A DNA stretch of 28,492 nucleotides, taken from NCBI GenBank assembly GCA_964496245.1, contig CAZBZG010000019.1, positions 1-28,492 of the forward strand, read 5' to 3'. The notes beneath the pieces were generated by a model. That model saw only the letters and a program-made list of their open reading frames with translations. It did not search any database and was not told where the DNA came from. Both the position numbers and the translations under genes were made by a program. Shown here in pieces: positions 1 through 7,511 of this stretch (position 1 is its first letter; every line of letters starts with the position of its first letter). Source of the DNA: CAZBZG01 sp964496245. Its GTDB lineage: Bacteria; Planctomycetota; SZUA-567.

Positions 1-2806
1 GGGCGTCCGGGATCCATGTGCGAAAACGCAGGCGCCCGGTCTTGCGGTGCCGCTTGAGCGCTACGGGTACCCGGAGCCGGGCGTGGAAAACCACCGGCGT
101 TGGCGCGTCTTCGGCGTCGGCCGCAGGGAGGGCGGGCAGGGCGAGTTCCACGTCCACTTCGCCGCCAGCGAGCGTGCTCAGGAAGTAGCCGCGTTCCCAC
201 ATGAAGTTGCCGACCGTGTTCGTCAGACCCACTACGCAGCCGGGGATGCCCTCGCGCCGGCGGAGGAACGCCTGCACCGTGCGCACGGGCTGGTCTTGCT
301 CGAAGATGTACTCCTGGTACGTGGGACTGTTGCGGATCACGTGGAACCAGTCGGGGTCGTCCCCGCGCTGCGCGCGCAGGAAACGGCCTCTTGGCAGGGT
401 GACCGGCCGCGCGATCCCGGCGGCGGCGAGCTCGCGCGCAGCCCAGCGCTCGTACCGCTTCTGCTCGAAGTTCCAGGTCTGCTGGCGGAAGTGGGTGATG
501 CCGAAGCCCATCTCATAGGGCGCGGCCTCCCAGTACTCGTAGCCCAGGGGAAAGCCGCACCACAGGGCCCGGCCCTCGCCGAAGGCGTGGGTCACGATCG
601 CCACGTCCGCGTCCGCGCCCGCAAACCACGCGCGCGGCTCGCCGTCCGCCGGCGCGAGCGCAGCGGTCAGGTTGCGTTCGAACTTGTACGGCCGCGGAGG
701 CGTGTTCTTCCACTGGTAGGAGCCCTCCGGGTGCGTGGTCTGCAGCCGATCGGGTCGGACCGGGCCGGGCACGCGCATACGCGCGATCCGGGCGCCGAAC
801 ACGTCCGCGAGCGGCGAGGCATCGGCCGGCGCGCCGTTGGCGTCGAACCGCCCCGGCGCGCCAAACCCCCAGAGCGTGCCGCCGGCGCGGGTCCATTCGA
901 CGACGTCGCGCGCTACATCCACGGGCAGGCACTGGGTGTTGGGCAGGATGAGGAGCTCGTAGGCGGCCAGCCCGCCGGCGCGGACCTGTTCTTCGGCGAT
1001 GTAGCGGAAGGGCACGAACGCCCGGTGGAGCAGGTGCCCCCAGGCCATGGCGCTTTTGAAGAGGGCGCGGTCCGGATCGTGGCGGCGGGTGGATTGACTC
1101 CAGAGGATGGCGACCTCGGCCGGGGCCATGTCGGTGTTGAGGAGGAGCGGCGCGAACGTCTGGCAGCGCAAGGGCGTGAGGTAGTAGTCGCCGATGCCGA
1201 AGCCGCCCATGCGACCGTCCGGGTAGCGGAACCAGGAACGCGGGAACTGGAAGCGCAGCGTGCGGTCGTAGCTGCCCATGACGATGCGCGTGCTGTCGAA
1301 CCATGGCGCCTGGGCCACGGCTGCGCTTCCGCAGGTGCCGCACCCGTCGTGGATGCCGTGGCTCCAGATCCGTCCGCCGCCGGCCAGGCTCTTGAGCAGG
1401 AGGAAGCTCGACGGGCTGTCCGTGGCCGTGCTCGGCACGTGGGTCAGGCGCGCGAGCGCGTACAGGTCCCGGCCGCGGCCGGTGCGGGCGGCGAAGAGGC
1501 GGTGGAAGTCGTCGCTCACGGTCTTGGTGAGCACGGGCAGCGCGTCCCACGCCTGCGCGAGCGGCGCGCGCACGCGGCGGACGTATTCATGCAGCCACGC
1601 CTCCTCCACGCGTGCGGCCAGGGCGATGCGCGCCGGGTCCGCGTTCCCCTCCTTGCGCAGCGCCCCGGGCGCGCGCCACGCGCCGTGCTGTTCGGCTTCG
1701 GGCCGGCTCTGCCAGTACGTCTGGAGCGCGGCATCCGCGCCCCCAACCACCTGGGTCTCGTGCAGGCCGCCGTCGATGTAGATGCCGGCTACGCGTTCGG
1801 CGCCGAGCGTCTTGAGGTGCCGGCCGTAGGCGGCGAGGAAGCGGGTGAACGCCTCCTGCGTGGGCTGGTGGAAGAGATTGATGCCTCCGCGCACCAGGCC
1901 GTCCGCGTCCGCAGCCTTGCGCTCCCGCCGGTTGCGCGGCGGATGCGAGAACCGGCAGGCATCTCCGTGTGCGGCCACGTGCCACGCCGGGGGCGAGCCC
2001 GCGAGCGTCTTGAGCATGGGAAGCATGGCGAGGTCGTGGCGCGCGAGGCGCGCGGCCAGACGGTCGAGCGCGGCAAAATCGTACTCCCCGGCCGCTGGCT
2101 CGAGTGCGGCCCAGTCCGCCACCGGTTCGAGGGCCACGTTGATCGAGGTGACGCCCGTGCGCGCGGCCCGGGCGAGCAGGCGGTCCTGGATGTCAGCGGG
2201 CAGGTCGAGGAATCCCTTGCGCAAGTCCCAGGCGAAGCGCAGGCCTGCGCGCCGTTCGCGCTCGCGCGCGGGATCGTCCCACGGCGCAGGCTCGTCCGTG
2301 ACCGTCCAGGTCGTCTGGTCCCGGGCTGCCGTGCGCACGGCCCGGGCGAGACGCGTGCGCAGCGCCGCGCACCGCTTGTAGTGGTCGAGCACCTCTGCGG
2401 CCACGGTGTGCCGCGCGCGCTGCACGAGGGCGAGCTGGGCCGCGAAGGGCGGAGCCACCTCTTCGGCGTCATGCAGCGCCTGGAGCGCCATGCCGCCGTG
2501 GTCCACGCCGCGCAACCGCCCGTACAGCCCTTCGGCCTCCACGAACAGGCTTTCCACCGCGGGATCGCGGTCCGGTCCGTCCCATGCCCGGAGGAAGAGG
2601 GCGAGCGCGCGCCCGTCGTGCAGCGCCTGGATGGCGAAGCGGTGGAGCACGCGCAGGTCCTCGATCCGGTCGAGCTCGCGGCTCACGGCGTCCGCATCCG
2701 CGATCGGTTCGCGCGGGGCGCCTGTCTCCCCGCCTGCTGCCGGACCGGCGCAGGCCCAGAAGAGCAGGGCCCCGCCCACGAACCATCGCCAGACGCGCAT
2801 CCGCAT
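1..2806 (-). CDS. Secreted GH42-like (beta-galactosidase-type) protein, C-terminus cut by window edge
   Basis: An open frame of 935 codons runs off the left edge. Start ATG at 2806 has AGGAG (2813-2817) six bases upstream. Residues 1-25 look like a signal peptide. Residues about 190-350 resemble the GH42 TIM barrel: WAALEPAAGEYDF (232-244), then SPPAWH (271-276), and GIYIDGGLHE ending at Glu350, a possible acid/base. Residues about 550-790 resemble the GH42 trimerisation domain (class I glutamine amidotransferase-like fold), with YELLILPNTQCLP and a WTRAGGTLWGFG turn. A helical insert precedes the barrel (40-165). I could not identify the second catalytic Glu, so activity on beta-galactosides is inference; a non-catalytic or divergent member is possible. 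The gene stands apart from the next operon by about 200 bp and has its own promoter. Confidence 0.75.
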   Translation of the reverse strand, partial: MRMRVWRWFVGGALLFWACAGPAAGGETGAPREPIADADAVSRELDRIEDLRVLHRFAIQALHDGRALALFLRAWDGPDRDPAVESLFVEAEGLYGRLRGVDHGGMALQALHDAEEVAPPFAAQLALVQRARHTVAAEVLDHYKRCAALRTRLARAVRTAARDQTTWTVTDEPAPWDDPARERERRAGLRFAWDLRKGFLDLPADIQDRLLARAARTGVTSINVALEPVADWAALEPAAGEYDFAALDRLAARLARHDLAMLPMLKTLAGSPPAWHVAAHGDACRFSHPPRNRRERKAADADGLVRGGINLFHQPTQEAFTRFLAAYGRHLKTLGAERVAGIYIDGGLHETQVVGGADAALQTYWQSRPEAEQHGAWRAPGALRKEGNADPARIALAARVEEAWLHEYVRRVRAPLAQAWDALPVLTKTVSDDFHRLFAARTGRGRDLYALARLTHVPSTATDSPSSFLLLKSLAGGGRIWSHGIHDGCGTCGSAAVAQAPWFDSTRIVMGSYDRTLRFQFPRSWFRYPDGRMGGFGIGDYYLTPLRCQTFAPLLLNTDMAPAEVAILWSQSTRRHDPDRALFKSAMAWGHLLHRAFVPFRYIAEEQVRAGGLAAYELLILPNTQCLPVDVARDVVEWTRAGGTLWGFGAPGRFDANGAPADASPLADVFGARIARMRVPGPVRPDRLQTTHPEGSYQWKNTPPRPYKFERNLTAALAPADGEPRAWFAGADADVAIVTHAFGEGRALWCGFPLGYEYWEAAPYEMGFGITHFRQQTWNFEQKRYERWAARELAAAGIARPVTLPRGRFLRAQRGDDPDWFHVIRNSPTYQEYIFEQDQPVRTVQAFLRRREGIPGCVVGLTNTVGNFMWERGYFLSTLAGGEVDVELALPALPAADAEDAPTPVVFHARLRVPVALKRHRKTGRLRFRTWIPDA

Positions 2807-2820
2807 TCCGTTCTCCTTTG

Positions 2821-2874
2821 GCAGAGCCGTGCCCGTCTTTCGGTGGCATGCACGGGGACGGGCAGGCGCTCTGC
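2821..2874 (-). promoter_or_regulatory. Large dyad in the leader of the GH42-like gene
   Basis: Two nested perfect inverted repeats lie between the -10 box and the ribosome binding site: outer arms GCAGAGC (2821-2827) and GCTCTGC (2868-2874), inner arms TGCCCGTC (2830-2837) and GACGGGCA (2857-2864). In DNA this could be an operator abutting the -10 box at 2875. In RNA it would fold just upstream of the Shine-Dalgarno sequence. I cannot tell which. Confidence 0.5.
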
Positions 2875-2902
2875 AGTATACCTGGATGCCCCGAGCCCGC
2901 AA
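2875..2902 (-). promoter_or_regulatory. Candidate sigma-70 promoter for the GH42-like gene
   Basis: Read on the minus strand, TTGCGG (2902-2897) is followed after 16 bases by TATACT (2880-2875), a 5/6 match to the -10 consensus. Transcription would start near 2868, leaving a leader of about 60 bases before the ATG at 2806. The -35 box is weak, so this rests mostly on the -10 box. Confidence 0.4.
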
Positions 2903-2957
2903 GGGCGAACGCGCTCCTTGCTGCAGCTCCCTGCGATGCTCTGGGGGGGGGGCATGA

Positions 2958-2976
2958 GCGCCGAGCGCCTCGGCGC
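2958..2976 (-). terminator. GC-rich hairpin downstream of the methyltransferase gene
   Basis: Perfect 8-bp stem GCGCCGAG (2958-2965) with CTCGGCGC (2969-2976) around a CGC loop, 36 bases past the stop of the four-gene operon. On the minus strand it is followed by a run of ten C (2952-2943) rather than T, so it is at best an atypical terminator. Confidence 0.3.
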
Positions 2977-3011
2977 CAGGGAACGCGTGTGGTGCGATTG
3001 TGGCGCGTCGG

Positions 3012-3647
3012 CTATGCCGTTGCGACGAACCAGAAGCAGGGCACAAACAGGAACCGCGCGCCGCTGCCCGGCGCGTCCTGGGGCGCAGCCAGGGGGTTGG
3101 CCGGATGCACGCCCGCGTCCGTGATCGCGAACCCGGCCTGGCGCAGCGCCGGGCCGAGCGAGCGGGCCACCTGCACGTCAGCGCCGTCGCGCGTAAGTTC
3201 GTCCGCAAACGGTTGCAGCGCGCCGGGCGGGTCGCTCACCACGCCGCCGTAGTCCGGTTCTGCAGCCACGATGAGCGGTGTGCCTGGCTGGAGCACGCGG
3301 CGGATGTCGGCGAGCACGGTGGCGAGCGGCTTGGCCCACAGGAAGAACATCTGGGTGAACACGAGATCGAACGCGTGGTCCGCAAAGGGGAGGGCTGTTG
3401 CGTGGGCCTGGACCCGCTGGCCGCGGGCGCGGCTGAGGGCCGCGCGGTCGGCGTCGAGCGCGACCACGCGTCCGCGTGCGCGCCGCTGGAGTTCGTCCAG
3501 GGTCTCGCCCGTGCCTGCGCCGAGGTCGAGTACGCGCTCGCGCCGGCCGATGCGCATCGCCCGCAGCAGGCGGCTGCGCACGCCGCGAAACCACGCGTCC
3601 TGGCGCTGATAGAACGCCTGCAGCGTGTCCGGGTCCTGGGAGGTCAA
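3012..3647 (-). CDS. Class I SAM-dependent methyltransferase
   Basis: 211 residues from a TTG start at 3647. The start shares bases with the TGA stop (3646-3644) of the upstream DUF2207-like gene and has GGGAGG six bases upstream, so translation is coupled. Motif I is VLDLGAGTGET (39-49), the acidic end of strand beta2 is VVALDAD (61-67), and post-I/motif II corresponds to FDLVFTQMFFLW (93-104). The fold matches the Methyltransf_11/25 group of soluble small-molecule or protein methyltransferases. No substrate can be read from the sequence. As last gene of the operon it may act on the product of the radical SAM enzyme or on the DUF2207-like protein, but that is inference from position only. 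An ATG-initiated version would lose motif I. Confidence 0.85.
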   Translation of the reverse strand: MTSQDPDTLQAFYQRQDAWFRGVRSRLLRAMRIGRRERVLDLGAGTGETLDELQRRARGRVVALDADRAALSRARGQRVQAHATALPFADHAFDLVFTQMFFLWAKPLATVLADIRRVLQPGTPLIVAAEPDYGGVVSDPPGALQPFADELTRDGADVQVARSLGPALRQAGFAITDAGVHPANPLAAPQDAPGSGARFLFVPCFWFVATA

Positions 3648-5485
3648 CGACCGCCTCCCGCACACGCGCACGCGCAGGCGCATCCGGCGCACGCGCACCC
3701 GCCGCTGAAGCCGCCCCCGCTGCCCGAGGCCATCTCCGAGAGCATGGTCTTGGTGAAGCTGTCGAACCCGGACAGGTCGAGCCCGCCGCTCTTGTCCAAT
3801 CCGAGCGAGTCGAGCTTGCCCACCATGGTGTTGCTCATGGTCTCGAACCGGCCGGTCACGCTGTTGGCCACGTCTGAGAACGTGGTGGTGGGCATGGTGC
3901 TGTCGCCGGCTGGGCCCTTGGGGATGGCGAGTCCGCCGCTGCCGCGCGCCGGGGTGTGGTGGCCGTAGCTCCACCACACCGGGCGGTAGGTGTAGTCCGG
4001 ATCGAGCTCCTCCAGACGCCCGCCCCACCCGCTGTCCAGCATGAGCCACGGCAGGGTCTTGTCCGCGCGCTGGAACCGGGCTTCGTACCCGCCCTCCCGC
4101 TCCACCTGCTTCCAGGCGCGGTCCACGATGTGGCGGTAGTACTTGCGCGTCCGCTCCAGGTCGAAGCCGGTCACCTTCTTGACCGTGTTCTTGACGAGCT
4201 CGTCGAACGCGGCGGTGAGGCGCATCTCCTCCACGGACTTGCGCGCCTGGCCTTTGAAGACGTGCAGGAAGAGCGGCTCGTAGTCGCGCAGCCGCACCTT
4301 GCGGCCGTTCTCGCGCACCCAGATGCCGTTCGCTTCCTTGCCGGGTGCGATGGCGATGCGCAGCGGCTCGGTCGAACGGATCTTGACCACGCCCTTCTTG
4401 GCCAGGCCGAAGATGATCATGGTCAGGATTTTGTGGAGCGGCACCTCGAGAAGCAGCGCCGCCTCCATCGCGGTGAGGCCGCGGCAGATGCCCCCGCCTT
4501 CGCGCGAGACCGTGGCGGGGAAGTAGTGCTGGCGTCTGCGGCGGCGCACCCAGAACCAGAGGCCCCAGAGCAGCGCGAGACCCGGCCAGCACCAGAGGTG
4601 GAAGACCGGGCTCACGACCATGCCGTAGATCAGGACTCCCGCAAGCACCAGGAAGACCGACCACCCCGTGGCGCGCGTCTGGGTGAAGAAGAGCAGGCCG
4701 AAGAGAATCAGCACGGCCAGCCCGCTTGCGACCTGGGCCTCCCGGCTGCCGGAGAACCAGCGGAAGAAGACGTCCCACAGGCTGTCGCGGCGGACGTGCT
4801 CGACGAATCGTTTGGGAAACGAGACGCTGAACAGGTGCGGCCCCGTCAGCGACACCTCGCGCACCCATGCCACGGACGCACGGTCGTCCCCTTCCATCAC
4901 GCCCTTGGCGGAGAACTCCTGGCCGCTCTTGTGCCAGAGGATGCGCTCCCTGGCTTCGGGGTACGCGGCCTTGGGAATGGGCAGCACGTAGCGCAGGATC
5001 AGCTTGGTCTTTCCGCGCACGTACGGCGCGCCGAACCACGTGGGCGTGAACCGGAAGGACGCCTGCTCCGGATCGGTGGTGTCCTGCCAGACCATCCTGT
5101 CCTCGATGCCGATGAACGCGAAGACGCCGCTTCGCCCCGGCTGGATCATGCGCGATCCGAGGTGGACTTCGTACCCGCTGCCGCGGGGGGTGAGCACTTC
5201 GGAGACGCGGATGCTGCTGTTCGGAATCGTCCGTCCGTCGATCGCGGCAGACACGGGCCGGTGGCCCTTGCCCATGTGCGGCATGCCGATGTCCACCACA
5301 TCGATGGGATGCGCTCCACGCGCGCATTTGAACGTCAGCTTGTAATGGATGCGCGCCGCCCCGTCGGGCTGGATGCGCACCGTGACCTCGGCCTCGGGCA
5401 CGGAGAAGCGGTAGTTGGCTGCGTGCGCCCGGTCCGCGACGGTCCAGGTGAGCAGCACACCGAAGAGGAGCCATCGAGCGCGCAT
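3644..5485 (-). CDS. DUF2207-like three-TM membrane protein with Cys-Ala-rich C-terminal tail
   Basis: 613 residues. Signal peptide 1-22, an exported beta-rich domain about 23-245, TM segments at about 252-267, 275-292 and 297-313, then RRRRRQ, which places the C-terminal half in the cytosol. Residues about 336-370 (LTAMEAALLLEVPLHKILTMII) resemble the cytosolic winged-helix-like part of DUF2207 proteins. A Gly/Ser-rich stretch leads to the end CACAGCACACACAGGGR, with six Cys at 597, 599, 602, 604, 606 and 608 (pattern CxCxxCxCxCxC). The gene starts three bases after the stop of the radical SAM gene, with GAAGGA as ribosome binding site. The tail looks like a metal site or a core peptide for the upstream enzyme; the second idea is inference. 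Gly/Cys low-complexity tails on bacterial membrane proteins are known (TIGR04222-type, from memory). Confidence 0.8.
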   Translation of the reverse strand: MRARWLLFGVLLTWTVADRAHAANYRFSVPEAEVTVRIQPDGAARIHYKLTFKCARGAHPIDVVDIGMPHMGKGHRPVSAAIDGRTIPNSSIRVSEVLTPRGSGYEVHLGSRMIQPGRSGVFAFIGIEDRMVWQDTTDPEQASFRFTPTWFGAPYVRGKTKLILRYVLPIPKAAYPEARERILWHKSGQEFSAKGVMEGDDRASVAWVREVSLTGPHLFSVSFPKRFVEHVRRDSLWDVFFRWFSGSREAQVASGLAVLILFGLLFFTQTRATGWSVFLVLAGVLIYGMVVSPVFHLWCWPGLALLWGLWFWVRRRRRQHYFPATVSREGGGICRGLTAMEAALLLEVPLHKILTMIIFGLAKKGVVKIRSTEPLRIAIAPGKEANGIWVRENGRKVRLRDYEPLFLHVFKGQARKSVEEMRLTAAFDELVKNTVKKVTGFDLERTRKYYRHIVDRAWKQVEREGGYEARFQRADKTLPWLMLDSGWGGRLEELDPDYTYRPVWWSYGHHTPARGSGGLAIPKGPAGDSTMPTTTFSDVANSVTGRFETMSNTMVGKLDSLGLDKSGGLDLSGFDSFTKTMLSEMASGSGGGFSGGCACAGCACACACAGGGR

Positions 5486-5488
5486 GCG

Positions 5489-6853
5489 CTATCCTTCCGA
5501 AGGACTGTCCGTGCACAGGAACCGCTCGCCGTCGCTGAGCGGGCAGCCGCTGCCGCAGACCTCGAAGTCCGGGCAGGCCTGGCACTCGTCCGGCGCGTCC
5601 GCGCGCGTGCGGAGGGCGCGGAAGAGGTCGCTCTGCCAGATCGTCTCCCAGGAGTCGCGCAGGATGTGCCCCACGGGCTGGTAGTAACTCTGGCAGGGGA
5701 TGACCTGGCCGTCCGGTTCGATGCAGATGTTGTACTCGCCGGCCGTGCACCGCTTGAAGCCCACGCCCTGCTCGGTGGGGTTCATGCGGCAGTAGTGGGT
5801 GGGCGAGTACCAGATGAAGCGAAGGCCCCGTTCGGCGGCCTTGGCCTGCACGATGCCGAGGACGTCGGCCAGCGCTTCCTCCTCCAGGGCCACGCCTGCG
5901 GCTGGCGCGCGGCCCGTGTGGATGATCGAGTTCATGGCGAACTGTTCGACCCCGAGATCGGCCACGAACGCGATGGTCTCTTCCGCGGTGTCCACGTTCT
6001 CGGTGCAGAGCGTGGTGTTGGTTACGAGATAGAGGTCCTCGGCCAGTGCGGTGCGGATGCCTGCGACCGTCTCTTCCCACGCGCCGGCGTGGCCGATCAT
6101 GCTGTCGTGGATGGCGGGGTCGTGGCTTTCGATCGTGATCTGCACGTGGTCGAGCCCGGCCTCGCAGAGGCTGCGGGTGAAGGCCGCGTCCGCGAGCTTG
6201 CGGCCGTTGGTGAGCAGGCCGGTGATGAGCCCGATGTCCTCCGCATGTTCGATCAGGTCCCGCAGATGCGGCGAGAGCGTGGCCTCCCCGCCCGTGAAGC
6301 AGACGTGCGGCACGCCCGCGTCCCAGAGCCGTTGGAGCACGGCCTTCCAGTCTTCGAGGGGGAGTTCTTCCACGTCGGTTGCCCGGCGGGCCACGTAGCA
6401 GTGCTGGCAGTTGTTGTTGCAGCGGTAGGTGAGCGCGAGATCGGCCCGGTACGGGGCGGAGAGCTCCTTGCCGAACGGCGGAATGTCCGCCACGTCCAGG
6501 CGCAGGATCGGACACGCGTCCTCCTCGGTCTCGAGCTCGCGCACGAGGTTCTGGATCTTCTCGAAGTCGCGGCGCACCTCTTCGGGCGCGGCCTTGTACA
6601 CGCGTTGCACAACCGTCACCGCCTCGTCTTCGGATGCGCCGTCGAGCACGTGCTTCATGAGCAGCGTGGCCGTGGCATTGAGGTGGAGCACGCCCGAGGC
6701 GTTGACGGCGAGCAACCCCGCCCCGTCGGCCTCGACCCGCAGGTGGAGCCGCAGTTCGCGTTCGCCCTGCTGGCGGCGGTAGGGATAGAGCCCGGGCGCC
6801 ACGCCCTGCAAGGGCAGGAAGAGCCGCTTGAGCGTTTCGCGCAACCTCACCAT
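5489..6853 (-). CDS. Radical SAM/SPASM enzyme with N-terminal PqqD-like (RRE) domain
   Basis: 454 residues. Start ATG at 6853 overlaps the stop of the zinc-ribbon gene by seven bases, with GGAGG about nine bases upstream; longer readings add non-coding-looking sequence. Residues about 35-110 resemble PqqD/RRE peptide-binding domains (a beta segment ending VNASGVLHLNATATLLMKHV, then helices). The radical SAM motif is Cys145, Cys149 and Cys152 in CNNNCQHC, followed by FTGGEATL (186-193). The SPASM domain carries Cys369, 377, 387, 424, 427, 433, 437 and 447, enough for two auxiliary Fe-S clusters. This architecture is that of RiPP and protein maturases that make thioether, C-C or epimerised products. 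No small precursor gene is visible nearby; the Cys-rich tail of the next protein is the obvious candidate substrate. Confidence 0.92.
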   Translation of the reverse strand: MVRLRETLKRLFLPLQGVAPGLYPYRRQQGERELRLHLRVEADGAGLLAVNASGVLHLNATATLLMKHVLDGASEDEAVTVVQRVYKAAPEEVRRDFEKIQNLVRELETEEDACPILRLDVADIPPFGKELSAPYRADLALTYRCNNNCQHCYVARRATDVEELPLEDWKAVLQRLWDAGVPHVCFTGGEATLSPHLRDLIEHAEDIGLITGLLTNGRKLADAAFTRSLCEAGLDHVQITIESHDPAIHDSMIGHAGAWEETVAGIRTALAEDLYLVTNTTLCTENVDTAEETIAFVADLGVEQFAMNSIIHTGRAPAAGVALEEEALADVLGIVQAKAAERGLRFIWYSPTHYCRMNPTEQGVGFKRCTAGEYNICIEPDGQVIPCQSYYQPVGHILRDSWETIWQSDLFRALRTRADAPDECQACPDFEVCGSGCPLSDGERFLCTDSPSEG

Positions 6854-7194
6854 TTGGGCGCCTCCTCCACCTGGTAGGACGACCCGCACGCCGGGCAGGT
6901 CACGAAGAGCGCGCCCGCCTGGAGGGCGACGCTGTTCGAATCGAGCGGATGCCCGCAGCTGCGACAGGTCATGTGCTCGAGCGAGACGTCGCCGGACAGG
7001 TTCAGGTTCTGGTGGATGGTGACCCTTTGTTCGGGCACCTTCATGCGCAGCACATAGATGACGAGCACGCCTGCGGCGAGCAGGATTCCGCCCAGCCCCC
7101 ACCGCCCGGCCAGCCCGGTGCTCGCAGCGGACGCGAGAAACAGCACCCCGAGCGCGATCATCACCCCGCCCAGGATGGTCCCCATCAGCTTCAC
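6847..7194 (-). CDS. Small membrane protein with C-terminal zinc ribbon
   Basis: 115 residues from a GTG start at 7194 with GGGAG six bases upstream; an ATG three codons in is the alternative. Two TM segments at about 5-27 and 33-49, then a cytosolic part with CRSC (77-80) and CPAC (100-103), a four-Cys zinc ribbon. It is the first gene of the operon, and its last codons overlap the radical SAM start (ATGGTGA). It may anchor or scaffold the enzyme at the membrane near the DUF2207-like protein; that is inference. I do not recognise a named family. Confidence 0.8.
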   Translation of the reverse strand: MKLMGTILGGVMIALGVLFLASAASTGLAGRWGLGGILLAAGVLVIYVLRMKVPEQRVTIHQNLNLSGDVSLEHMTCRSCGHPLDSNSVALQAGALFVTCPACGSSYQVEEAPKW

Positions 7195-7284
7195 AGCAGG
7201 CTCCCGATGCCCGCCCGCGGACGCGCGCCATGGTCCGGCGGGGGGGTGTCCGACACGACAGCTCTTCTCTCGAAGCGCGCACGG

Positions 7285-7313
7285 ATCCTAGCACAGCCCG
7301 CCCGGCCCGTCAA
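7285..7313 (-). promoter_or_regulatory. Sigma-70-like promoter of the radical SAM operon
   Basis: On the minus strand TTGACG (7313-7308), a 17-base spacer, and TAGGAT (7290-7285). Predicted start near 7278, leaving a leader of about 84 bases before the GTG at 7194. Both boxes and the spacing are good, and the repeat cluster lies just upstream. Confidence 0.6.
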
Positions 7314-7318
7314 GCGGA

Positions 7319-7460
7319 TGTGGCACAGGCACTCCTGCCTGTGCAGCGGTTCATCGTACGCGCCCCAGGCAGGAGTGCCTGGGCTACATTGCCGGCCGCT
7401 GTGGTTTGTGGCACAGGCACTCTTGCCTGTGCCGCGGTTCAAGGTCCGCGCCCCTGGGTT
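7319..7460. repeat. Interspersed palindromic repeat, two direct copies plus an inverted arm
   Basis: The 317-bp space between 7194 and 7512 holds the promoter above and this cluster. Copy 1 starts at 7319 and copy 2 at 7407, 88 bp apart. Each begins TGTGGCACAGGCACTC, is itself partly palindromic (GCACAGGC/GCCTGTGC) and continues through CGGTTCA to CGCCCC. Between them, AGGCAGGAGTGCCT (7367-7380) is the exact reverse complement of 7327-7340, so copy 1 can form a 14-bp stem. Read as protein one frame gives AQALLPV, a phrase I associate with repeat-derived spurious ORFs in PVC and metagenomic genomes (memory, not a search). No gene is seen here. Confidence 0.7.
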
Positions 7461-7511
7461 GCATCCAGGTGGAAGCCGATTGGATGCGATCGCACCACGC
7501 CGCGCCGTCCG

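Noticed and set aside
47..3124. Very long plus-strand open frame opposite the GH42-like gene
   Set aside because: Its product is Arg/Ala/Gly/Val/His-rich with no recognisable domain, while the opposite strand has a signal peptide, ribosome binding site and domain motifs. Long antisense frames are expected with this third-position G+C bias.
3644..3720. Cys-Ala tail as a frameshift or low-complexity artefact
   Set aside because: The frame is continuous with the well-supported membrane protein, the stop is coupled to the next gene's start, and a matching maturase-type gene is adjacent.
3956..6877. 973-codon plus-strand open frame opposite the radical SAM and DUF2207-like genes
   Set aside because: It is a codon-bias shadow; both minus-strand genes have clear motifs and coupled starts.
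5489..7294. A longer N-terminus for the radical SAM protein
   Set aside because: The extra residues are the out-of-frame shadow of the zinc-ribbon gene; the coupled ATG at 6853 has a good ribosome binding site.
7319..7460. Repeat cluster as a CRISPR array
   Set aside because: Only two copies, an 88-bp period, no uniform spacers and no cas genes; the copies are palindromic interspersed elements.
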